From Acanthopleura granulata (lineage: Eukaryota; Mollusca; Polyplacophora; Chitonida; Chitonidae): DNA of 64,000 nt. The DNA lies in NCBI GenBank assembly GCA_016165875.1, contig JABBOT010000080.1, forward strand, positions 17,456,572 to 17,520,571, read 5' to 3'. This document shows positions 1-12,400 of this stretch, piece by piece; within the stretch, counting starts at the first letter, position 1, and the number at the start of each line of letters is the position of its first letter. The notes under the pieces are model-generated. The model saw only the letters and a list, made by a program, of their open reading frames with translations, ran no database searches and had not been told where the DNA came from. The translations under genes and the position numbers were made by a program.

Positions 1-240
1 AAATGAGCAATATTTTTCTTCACATGGAACTTGTCTATTTATTTATCCCACCGGTGCTTACTCTGTGACCAAGATTTTTATTATTACACTGCGGCTGGGG
101 TGGAAATTTACGGATTTACGGATGGAAACATGTCTACTGCAAAATGTAATAAAACTGACCAACATATGCAGATTGATATGCAGTTAATAAAAAAAGATTT
201 TGCAGAAATTTTCAGGAATCGAGAAAAATTTTATCTGTAC

Positions 241-420
241 CTTTGACGGAACGACTCCCCTCTCGGTAACCCGTTGGACTGAAGTGAGATGGCGGCAGCT
301 GAGAGTCGGTTGTCATCACTAAATCTGGCGGTTTCTTGGAACAGTAAAACTGGACATGCGCATCCAGCGTACGGGGACTGCTGAACCTAACAGCGCAGAA
401 TGGGCAGGGATAGATCAGCG
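241..420 (-). CDS. ZFPM: FOG exon 5: first CCHC zinc finger
   Basis: The exon is 180 nt, acceptor tttgtccacag (421-423), residues 211-270. It carries YPCPFCAVRFSSPRTLDAHV followed by QFYC: Cys216, Cys219, His232, Cys237. The final Cys in place of His is the FOG signature (C2HC finger, the type that contacts the GATA N-finger). The exon most likely ends at the donor gtacag (240..235) in phase 1. If unspliced, it would reach a stop ten codons on, giving a short form; given the many fingers of FOG proteins, splicing to exons outside the window is more likely. Confidence 0.88.
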
Positions 421-3400
421 CTGTGGACAAACAGACCAAAAAAAGACGTCATCTCTACTTGGCCGTCACACCATCTGGAAACCTAAACCTCATTGTTACT
501 TGAATAGTTCCACTGAATAACGTATTTATTCATGGCTATACTCATATTCATGAAATGCTTTTGTCATTCGGCTATTTATGAATCATTCGGCTCAGTCAAG
601 GTATTCATGAATTTATCCAGCCGTTTGAACCCTGATCGCAGGTGTAATTCCACTTCTGGTTCAAAAGAATCAATCAACCAAGCAAGCATAAACCTGGTCG
701 TAAATAAACAATTCTTGAACATGGTGTTAAACAACAACAGTTTATGAATCATTAAAAACATCTTCGTCATCTAAGACCTTTAAATGGGATTAATGAGAAC
801 AAAAAGCAAAATGCAGAGACAAAGGCAGACTTACGATGCACTGGTGAAGTTTGCTCTGGCCGAGGTGGAGGTGGGGATTTCCGCGGTGAGCTCAGTGGGC
901 TCACCGACTCTGTGGTCACCCTCACCCTTATGTCCGGCGGCTCCGGGTCGTCCACACACAGTGGAGTTTCCGGCCTTGTCAAGCTGTCCTCCGGGTTATC
1001 CACCGTGAACACGGCAGTCAGCTCAGAATGTATCAAGATGTCCCGCTTGATTTCGCACCAAACCTTGTCACCTGAGAGATCAAAATGTACATTACTACCG
1101 AATTGTGTTAGGATAAAATGAAACGTGTGGCTAAAACAAAGAAACATAACAGTCAAAAATGAACAAAATGTTCACACTCAGTAATAATAAGTTGAAGTTT
1201 TGAGTTACCCGAAAACGTACTGTAATTAAGTTTGGATCTGGTACTTTGTAAGTGCTGCAATGAACATTAAAAGATTTAGTAAGCAGGCAACACCACACTG
1301 GTTTGGAAATATTCGAAGCAAAAACATATACGCGGGTAATCCTAGCTTTCACTCGATGCGAAAATGCATACTAAGGGAGGCAACTATGAATTCAACACAT
1401 CATTGGTTATCTCCCTTGCTCTACATACGCACATCTACTTCTCTTCATATTATCATCTCCGTCATTACAATGTTCAAAACTTACCATCGTAGTACACTAA
1501 ACAGTTAGCTGTGCTTTTATCTTTCTTCTTTAATAATGATATCCAGAGTCCGTTGTCACCCATTCTTAGTAACACTGGTTTCCCAAGATGATCGGTGAAC
1601 TGAAAAAAAAATGGTCAGCATTTTAGCGAAGATCTAATAAACATGTCACGAAGTGCCGAAGGCATCGGGTTTTCCGTAGGCCTACTAAAAATAGCTTTGT
1701 AAGAAATATAACTGTATGTAGGTAAGGAAAGATAAAAAATAGGTTTCGATTATTATCATCGTAATCATTTATTTTTTTACGCAGGGTCAGAGAAAATTAG
1801 GCTTCTGGTAAGCTATACAGTGTAATACTATAAATTATACAAATTAGGTTTTCTTGTCTGTTTGTTTGTTTGTTTGTTTGTTGTTGTTGTTTTTTTTTTT
1901 GTTTTTTTTTTGGTGTTCTTTGTTTTTTGTTGTTTCTCTTTTTCTTTTTCTTTTTTTTTTGTTTGGCTAGTACACGTAGGTGCTTGTATTTCACTACTAC
2001 AGATAGGTGCTAGTATTTTCTTACCTCAATAACAGCCTCTTTTTCGACGTTATTTCGATCTGACAGCTCAACAGGTTCCCCTACAAAAGGGCCCAGACTG
2101 CCTCCCTTGGGCAGGCGTATCGCCCCGCATACGGTCACTTCACGTCCTTCCTCATTGCAAGGCTGCAGTTCCAGGATATCGGAAGGTAACTCTATCTTAC
2201 GCTTAATGTCACATGTAATTACCTCCCCTTCTTCACCGTCTTCGCTCTCTTCGTCTGATGGGCCTAAACATAATAGTTGTACAGTCCGTCAAATAACAGC
2301 GAGACAATCACCAAAAATTGTGCGAAATAATAAATAATACTAGCTCATATACTAGTTTTTCCCGCTTCCCCCGCCTCACATTTTCTGTACACCTGGTGAT
2401 ATATTTTAGCAAGTACAGAACTACTACGGCTATCGTGTGGACTAGGGCTACACTCAGTTTTAAGTTTCACTAAGATATGATACTACCATTTAAGGTAGTT
2501 ATTAAGTAACATAACCGTTTGTCGTGAAGTCTGTATATTCTTTGCATTATTATTCTATTGGTGGTTGATGTATTGTGAAGGTGGCGGAGGGGCGGTTAAT
2601 CGTCAACATGCGTAAAAACCGCTTTTGGCATAAATGCCATTTTTAAAACAAAGTCTCGCTTTTGAAATAAAAAATGACCAGGTTTGACATAAACATGCTG
2701 AGTACTTTTGAAATGAAAATTTCCTAAAAAAGTACGTAATGCACTTTTTTACAACTGGTCATTTTTTTTCTTTTCAAAAAAGAACTTTTTAAAGTACTGT
2801 TTTCTAGCTCTAACCGTCGAGTGCTGAGCGCCAATTGAGGCAGCAACAAATTTTTAAAGTGTGTGGCATGACTCGTCTCAATGCAGTGTTTGACTTCATT
2901 TTTTTTTTGACGAACACTTTATGTTTGATAATCAGGTCATATCAGGGGATCGCCGATACCCCACTGCTCTCGTGGTATTTCTGCCACTTGTGTGGCTGTT
3001 GATTTTCACCGTAAATAAGCTAGTCCATGGTCATTGTTCACAGTACTGCAACTGTATTACGCTTATCATTGTTCAGAGTACTGCAACTGTATTGCCCTTA
3101 GTCACAGTTCAGAGCACTGCAACTGCATTACCCTTAGTCGTTGTTCAGAGCATTGCAACTGCATTACCCTTAGTTATCGTTCAGAGTATTACAAGTGCAT
3201 TAACCTTAGTCATTGTTCAGATACTGCAATTGTATTCCCCTTCCCTTCTGAGGTTAATTGGCGTCTTACATTTGACAGAGAGTTTACTCCGCATCCTGAA
3301 TAGTTTATTCCAATGATGCCGGTATGTTTTAATCCTGGAGAAAACGGCGAGGAAATCGTGACAAAGAGGCCGAGATGACCCCATGAGGAAACTGTGAGGA

Positions 3401-6400
3401 TTTTTGAAGAAAACTCGCATCATTCCTGGAGAAACTTAGATGATCCGAGGAGGAACCGTGATGATCCTAGTAGGCAACCATGAATATCCAAAGAGGAAAC
3501 ATATAAGAATCGGTATCATCACAGTATGATCCCTAGAGGAAACTACCATGCACGCCTCGTTAGAGATAACATCCCAAGGTACACTTGAGCTGTGACGTGG
3601 AATAAAACGAGCAGAAACTTTGGACTGTGTAAGTGATTAAAATAATTAAGATCTATCAACGTTCTTCCCATTCACTGCCACATTAACGGAAGTGACCTAA
3701 AGCCTAATATTAGAAGAACAAATTTCCTATTTTCACGCAGATAAACTTTTTGTACTATATGATATTTGTCATCAACATGCATTTATTTTCTATACATTGC
3801 TCTATATACATATGACAATGACAAATGTTCCCTGACAGCTTTTTCTGCATATAGATTTATACCTTAAGTCGACCTATATATACCATTGTTCGATTGCATA
3901 GGTTGAATGAAAACTTCATATCTAAAGGCGTTGTTTTTATATATGCCATAAATCTGTTTTAATCCTAGATGATGGAAGGATGGAAGCACATCAGCAGCTG
4001 TAATGCGTAAAGATTGGAGCAAGTATGCCGGGGTATAGATAATCCATAAGCCTTTAAACCCGTTGTATATAGCAGGGCTTATATCGATTGTAATCTACAG
4101 GCTGTAGAACTACAGGGAAAAAAGCAAAAGAAAAAAAAAGCTCTGTTGTGCTTGTGTGTAGCGACGTTCCCAAGCCGACCGTTTGTTTTTGCGGTATGAT
4201 TGCGTTAGCTGATCGTATCAGCGCCTGAAATATTCCCCGGGGAGATAGGAACGGGTGCTGGGCTTATCTCTCTCCCTCCCTGATAAAGACCTGTTACAGC
4301 TTATCCTATTTTGTTAAGCCTGGGAACGCAGCTATCTTCAGGAGAAATCTTTTAATTTCCCCCCACAGCACCCAACTTTATCTCTTCTGGGATACGGTGC
4401 AAATGTAACACTGACATGGCCCACGGGATTCGTATACGGGCGGCGTTGGGACGAGAAATTTTGGGGGGGGGAGGTAGAAGGCGGATGGGGGAGGGGGCAC
4501 AAGGGCGGAAATTACAAGTGTTTGGATAAATGAGGTAATATCGCGAAACATCCAAGCTGATACAACATGTATACATGTCCTAGGCTCTTCTTGATAACCA
4601 TATGCAGAACGGCTCAACTAATGTCAATATATGTTGTGAGAACAAAACCATCTAAAAAAAATGTTCCAAAGTAAGCTTGTGCCTACTCCTGCTCCTCACA
4701 TTTCTTAAAGACGGATAGAAAGCTACAGCAAGGTTGAACCCTGCCACAGGCGAGTGACCATTGTTACAGCTAGCCTGTATTCGGGATTATTACAGCTTGC
4801 CTGTCTTCTGGATTCAACACCTCAAGCCACGACGGAGTTGATTTCACATAGATTCAGTTCTGTGAATGTCACGGCGAGCATGTGATAGCAGGTCTCTTAA
4901 GAATGACCTGGAAATTGTTCACTTTGTTTAACAATCATAGTGCCAGATCGAAAAGATGGGTTAAATGTAGGATAAAGTCGGAGGCGATAATGCCTCATGG
5001 TTCATTATTCTCAAAAAACGTTATCCAAGTTATCAAGATTTCTGTGAGCGCAATGATAGAAAACAATTCCCTCAGTGCTGCGTAATTTGATTTGAAGTCG
5101 ACAGCCCAATATGGCAGTTTCCTATTTTTGCCATGCACTTCAGTTTCCTGGCCTGCACAGTCTCCTTATTTCGACGAGATCCTGATTCACCTCTTTTCCC
5201 TCAGGTATATAAATTTCAAAAGTATAATGGGCGTCTCCAAATATTCGTAGCAACTTTACATCAAGCCTTCGTCTCTCAGAACACTTATAGTCGCAAACTG
5301 ATAAAGGACGGCAGTATAGTTAAAAAAATAAAATTTAAAATAAAAATCCTATGTTTATCTTATCAATCTGAAGTTGTTTATGAAGCTTACGAAGTATGAA
5401 TAAAGAGCACTTCGTCTGCGCTCGACCACAGACTGAGAACCGACATTAAGTCATCACTGAAATGTATGTCAATATGCTAATTAATGAAGGATAGAAAATT
5501 AATAATTTGCAACGTATACGATGTAGTAGAATATTGCGCTGGGCCCGGGTCGTTTTCAATACGTGCCTCAAATTTAAATGTAATTTACAAAAAGAAAAGC
5601 TCCACAATTTTAGCTATATAAATATACATGGTTAATTATTCAAGGTAATCTGCATAAGTGTCGAAATAAATGATCTGGGTGAGTTTCCTTTAATCATTTG
5701 TCTCCTCTATTGACAGTTACGAATTTATAACGGCCAATTTCACTTCTGCTCGGGTGATGCCCCTCCGAGTAAACTGACCAATAGTATTGTTCCTCACCTC
5801 ATCCGACTGCAGGAAACGGCTACGTGATTCGAGCAAGAGAACCCGGATCTGTCAGGTAATGAGATATATAGATTTCCCCGCTGTTTGTTGATTTCTGCTC
5901 CAGTTTCAGGCCCAACAGTATAAGGGCACTACGATGGTTAAGTGGGAAGAGCGTTTGTTTCATAAGTGACAGGCCTGTGCTGGTTGATTCCAAAGGGGAC
6001 TAACGCACAAACTTACACACAAACAAAGCCACACACGCAAGGGTGCAATTTCAGATGCTCCCTCCACATCAAAACAGACAGTGAAAAGGGGCGATAGAGG
6101 GAATAAAGACATGTACCGTCGCCATATGATCAAATTAATGTTTCAAAGTAACAAAATGAAGCCTCAAGAGAATAATCATTCTGACCTAGCCATTCATGTG
6201 ATATCTGTCAGCTTAATGACGGACAGAAACCAAACCAGACAAACTCTATAAACTGCCAGTCACATTAAGGAAGAAATCTGTGAGATTAATGAGGGAAATA
6301 AAAATATATGAACCATACTATCAGGCGAATCGAAATCAGGCACAAAAAAGGTGAAACCTATGAACTTAAAACGGAAACATACAAACAGATTGCTATGGAA

Positions 6401-9400
6401 GGGGCAGAGTGTGGGAACCATCTACAAGATTGCTTAACTACAAAACGGCAGAGAAATGGTTCCTTCCATCCCCGCCCTCGTTCCCAACATCCAGCAAGCC
6501 AAAAAAAAGGAGGAAAAAAAAACACTACAATGCTTCCAATGTCCAGTGAACGCATGATTTCAATTATTTATGTCTATACTGATTGCTATTATAGGTAGAG
6601 ATCAAACCGCACATATTCTCATGCAGACTGAAGCGCAGTCAAATCGAGGGCACGTCAGGCCTTCTCTGAACTGACTTCAATGTATTTCACAGGAAAATAT
6701 ATCTGGAGATAAGAGATGAAAGACGGAGAGTGAAAACATATTGCCGCGTTATGGACGACGGGAAAATATCACCGACATGCGATAACACTACCGGAAATCG
6801 GCTTTATCAGGTTGGGAGCGACATTAAACTGAAAATCTTGACAGGCTCTTGTCGATTTAGAACAGAAAAGTTTCCCGAGTTTTTTTTCTCTCTTTTTTTT
6901 TCTCCCACTTCATTTCCAGCCATTATCAGCTCGATGATATCGTTAACTTGTATACAGTGGGACTTGTATAAAACGAAGGCTTTCTACGCATTATGTCACC
7001 GGGTTTTCTCGTGTCTCTCAAGCTCTGAATGTTACGGTAAGCTGACATGGGAACTGGCCCTATCTCCCTTTACAATCTTAGCTCATTAATAACAAATCGC
7101 CTTATCAGCCCCCCTATCACACCTCGCCATCCTTCGCTAATTTGCCTTCATCATTTGGCGATACGCTTGATGACTCGCCCCAAGCGCGTTATACAGCCGT
7201 ATATATACATAAAGATATATATGTATATATACATACAGAGTCCTCGTATGTACAAACAAGGTTGGCAGATGACAATGGGGACAGCAGATCTGGTGTATAC
7301 CGACATTTCTAGTTAGTTTTATCTACATTAGTCACGATATACGACTATCCTATTATTACGGCCTACAAACTATTTATCGGACGAAAACAGAGACTTCAAC
7401 ACTCGAGCCCTCGCAGTTTTCGGAAATGCAAGCCACTCTTGTTCCTAGACTATACATCCTTTAGAAGTTTATGCACTAGTACAGAGGCTTAACGTCAAAT
7501 TAACACGAACTGCTGTAATCTATCGAGGATATAGATGGATAATTTAACTTTGGGAATGTTTGGCCTTCTAAAACCTGTTCAACTCAATCCAGCTCATTAC
7601 CACTAAAAACTTAAGACATATATACCATTTAAGAAAATTTTTTAAAAAATACAGCTTCATACAGAAACATGTCTTTACTGATTTTTCATGTTTCAATATT
7701 AATGAATGATTGAGGTTTAAATTTATTTATTTATTTGATTGATGTTTTACGCCGTACACAAGAATATTTCACTTATACGACGGCGGACAGCGTTATGGTG
7801 AGAGGAAACGGATCACAGCCCGGCGGAAACCCACGACCATCCGCAGGCTGCTGGCAGACCTTCCCACGTACGACCGGAGAGGAAACCAGCATGAGGTGGA
7901 CTTGAACTCAGAGCGACCCCATTGGTGGGAGGCGTCTTGGTCATTGCGCTGCGCTAGAGCGCTAATCGACTGAGTCACGGAGGCCCCTGAGTTTTAAAAG
8001 CATTGGCAATATTTAAGCCGTATCCTGATGAATTAAATATTTAAGGTCCAAAAAGAATATTGGCTGAAGGGGTAAAAAGAAGAAAGATTCAAAACACATC
8101 TGTGCCCGTTGCGGTTCATGCAAAAGGGCTACGACCTACATGTCCATATGATCACAAACTAATCCTTAGCAAAACGTAGATCTTATCCGTCAGAATTTTT
8201 AAATGTCTTCTCTATTTCACCCATGATTTCATTTCCAGCTCTAAACCGTACGATACTCTCTTTTTTCAGAGTTTTCATGAATTAAGCAGCAATGTTGTGA
8301 TAAGGCATAGCCGAGATGAACGACATACCAGTGGACTAATTGAGAGACAAGGCAGATCAGTGTTAACAAAGTCAAGGTGGTTTGTAGATAAGAGACAATG
8401 ACCACGCTGGTAGAGGCAGATGGTACTTTTCAGTACAGACCATCATTGCTATACCACTCCCTTTGATCTATCCTACCACCAGCTTTACCAAGTCAGTTCG
8501 CGATATTGTTTTGTAATGAAAAGATATAACGGTAGAATATCGGGACTGAAATCAACGCTATCGCTGCTGCAATATCCTGGCTAAGCCACGAAATTGAAAT
8601 ATTAATCAGCAGTTCAAATAAGACATCAGGGGAAAGGATGGGAAGGGGGGAGAGGGTAAGGGGAAGATGGAGTGCTAACGCAGCTTTTTAACACAGAACC
8701 ATGACAAATTCATCTGCATTTACACAGATAAAATCCTACACGCCTTTTTTCATACAAGTATTAGTGATTTTTAACCCAAGCCTGGGAAATTCTGTTCTCC
8801 CAGATAAGTGTCGACTGATAAGGCTCTTTACTTTCCGAACAGATATAGATTAAATATACTACAATATTACTTGAACAATTGATCGATCGTGCTATGTTTT
8901 ATATACCTGGCCAGACATGAAATGTAACCGGAAATGTACCTCCGTAGCTAATGTTACACAGGACATCTATTGTGAAATATGACACAATGTATAACATGCC
9001 GCCTCGCAAGCGTGGGGATTTTTGGTTGGAGTGTTCGTTTAGATAAGGCAAAATTATGAAATCTGTGTAAATGTTTCTTTTTTTATCCTTTTTTAAATTT
9101 GAAAATTGAAGAATGAACTTAAGAAACAGGTTCTGTAGGTGCTATATTAGGCACAGTCACCAGTACACTTAATCCAAAGAGCATAATTGGCTATGGCATT
9201 CATTAATATGTTAACTATTAAAACAGCACGAGCTCAAAACCAGTTTAGGTGAAATCTTATTTTTCGGTACACTTGATATTTACTCTCCAATCAAGAAAAT
9301 GTTTTACAACTTTGCTTATGCGTTGAGTAAGAAATAATCAAATAAATACACAAATAATAGACTTGTTTTAAGAAATTTTCATCAAAGTCTTTTTAGTTTT

Positions 9401-12400
9401 ATATTTCTGCATACATGGACTATGAAGCTAATTAAGTTAAACTGAATTGTTGTCAGTACAAGATTAAGACAAACTGTGCGTGGTTACTTGCAAAGTTATT
9501 GCCTACACGTACCAAAAGTTATGATGCTCACATCCAAACACTCAGAGTCTTCAAATCATAACGTCCGACGATACAATGTGGTGGAAATATTTACAACGTG
9601 CACGGCTTTAAACCACAAGCATTCATTCAAATCACAACGCTCAGCAATACCTCCTTTTGCATTATTTACTTACTTACTATACAAATAACTGCCAATCAAA
9701 GGGAATTTGTTGTTAGTTACATGTAATAGCTAGTAACTCCCACGACCCAGCCCACATGCCCGAAGTATATCAATAAACTCAAAATTACAGTATTATGCAT
9801 GTTATAACCTGCATACCCCATCAGATAACCGTTAAATATCTCTGACAGATGACATATGTTATATAAGAGGTTATTTGTTAGCAACGGTGTAAACTGGCCC
9901 CCACCACCGGCGCAAACCGTTCTCCCTGGCAACCATCCATTTTGTCTGTTGCCGTGAAGTTGAAGTTTTTTTTTTCTCGATTATCCAGAATAACAGTATT
10001 GTCATCTGATTTATAATATGTTGAAAAAGAGAGTATAAGATCGCAAAACATAAGTATCAGGGGAATATAAACCTGTCATTTTGTCAGATAATGTATAATT
10101 ATCTACGACCAAAACGAGGTTAATTTCTCAGTATATTGACTCAATTAACAATAGTATAAAATCGTTTTTTCTTTGAGTGTCATTATGACTTCGAATACTG
10201 TGAGAACAAAGAATTAAACTTTTCTCATAAATCTGCCTATATATGTGCATGAATACACACATCATATATATGGATGTATTTGAAACCAAATAGTCAAATA
10301 CATGATAAAGTAATATATATGAATCAGTATTATGAGAATTCTACACGTGCATACACACAGGCATGAGCTCGTCTGTGTATTTCCAGATCCAAATTATCTG
10401 CATGGTAAATACTATGACATAGAGGACCAACTGACTTTGCCGCATTTCATTAATTTCCTTTAAAAATTAATGAAATACCAAAGATTGTATTTGAGAATGC
10501 CTCACTGGGTACAGTAAATGTTAGCAGATCTGCGAACGCAGAAATATGACTCGTACGTTTATTGGATATCTGTTATGTAAGCCGATGCCATAGCGCGAGC
10601 TGCATGAGGCTGTCCATACGCTTGGCCGACCCCAGTGAGTAGAGTAGAAGCTTTGTCCGCTGATAACACGGGTACTTCCCTAACAGGTGTCTATCTGAAT
10701 TCTTTCAGGAGACAAATGAGGCCGATATAGTAGCAAACTGCACTGCAGCATTGCTACTTGCGGAGAAAACAAGCTCTGGAGTTTAGTCGGCAATAAGTTA
10801 CTGGCCTGATCAGTCTTCTAAGGGCTCGAAAGTCCCGTATTCCTCTCTTTGTAATGAGAGTAACCATTTGTCAGGAACTTTGTAACAATCTGGGAGAATT
10901 TATAAGTGATTAAACAGCTACACTGTTGGAATAATTCCGTGTTAACACACTTACTCCGGCATTTCGACGATGCTTTCACCACTACACTTTATGGGTAAAA
11001 CACCCGTCATTGTAGAAATAGGTGATCTGTGTGGGATATTATTTCACACCATCATATTACAGCCATTATGAGCATTATTGTTGTCAAGCCTTTTACCGGC
11101 AATTTAACGAAAATTTTATAACAGTTAAGCAAAAGTATAAACTACTAATGTACTATTTGTACTCAATATATATGCGTGGTCAGAATCAAATATTTATGAA
11201 AACAACAGTTTAAAATTTCTGGGAATTAAAGGAGTAAAACAAAATATTTCGATCTATCAAGTTTCCCTTTCCAAAGTTAAGACAAAGCCATTTCATCTCC
11301 TGAACGATCGAAAACTGTCTTTATAACCAAAAAAAAAAGAGAAAAAAGAAAAAAAATGTCATTACACGTCACACTATGGAAAAATAAAACTTTTGGAAAT
11401 GTTCTTAAATTCTGGGTGACACTGATCTTTCATATGACTGGAAGGAAGAGGAGGATCATCGGCTTAAAGAGACATGGTCGCCCAAAATTAGGATTTTTAA
11501 ACAAATTCTGATTGCCACGTCTTAACGAAGTTTTGAAGTTCGTTCATAAGCTCAATCGGTCACGTTGAAATAAAAATATATTCATTCAGTATGTAGCTTG
11601 TACACAAAGAGGGCGGGCCATGTTCCGCGTTTACATAGCCAAAACGACAACCACTTTGCACCCACCTGTCAAGCACCGCGGTGTAGGGCTGCGACAACTA
11701 ACCACCAATTACAGACTTGCTTGTCAACCTGCTGAGATCTGTTTTACGTCTCTTTTTGACCGATCCTGTTACCAGCGAGCCGTGAGTATTTCTCTTACGC
11801 GTGTTATCATCGTCGTTTGTTTACATATGAAGTTTGCCGAGCGCTGTGCGCATGCCCCAGTTCCACTCAACAGACAGCCCCTCATTTAAATATTCTGGCA
11901 GACTTTTCATTTTCATTATTTTAGGGTGGGGGGTATTTTTAAACACTCACTTAACGTACAATGCAGGGGTTGGGATTAAAGAAAAGCTTGTTACTAAGGA
12001 GGGGGATCTTCGTGGTATAAGGAGAACATCTGGATGAGAATGGTGGGGATCGCAGGGTTAAGAAGAACATTAAGATAAAGAGGAGGATCTTGGAGGTATA
12101 AGGAGAACATCAGGATGAGAATGGTGGATTATCTCCTAAGGAGAACATTAGGATAAACAGGAGGATCTTCGCGGTGTAAGAAGAACATGGGGGAGAGGAG
12201 GCGATCCTTGGGCTAAAGAGAACATTAGGACGAGCATGGGATCATGGGGTTAAGGAGAACATCAGGATAAGGAGGAAGATTTTCGAGATATAAGGAGAAC
12301 ATCAGGACGAGGATGGAGATCATGGGGTTAAGGAGAACATTAAGATAAGGAGGAAGATCTTCGAGATATAAGGAGAACATTAGGATGACATTGGGGATCA

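Noticed and set aside
120..140. Acceptor-like attacattttgcag on the minus strand left of FOG exon 5
   Set aside because: Joining it to exon 5 in phase gives a stop after about ten codons and no zinc finger.
1797..1994. Minus-strand Lys/Gln-rich open frame
   Set aside because: It is translated poly(T)/TTTG low-complexity DNA in FOG intron 2.
2921..3316. Plus-strand 131-aa open frame with VQSTATALPL repeats
   Set aside because: Product of the 36-bp tandem repeat inside a FOG intron.
5928..6000. tRNA gene
   Set aside because: A-box and B-box-like sequences are present, but no complete cloverleaf and an imperfect B box.
7793..7978. Open frames over SINE bodies (also at 18476, 39030, 46312)
   Set aside because: They recur wherever the tRNA-derived SINE occurs and encode nothing.
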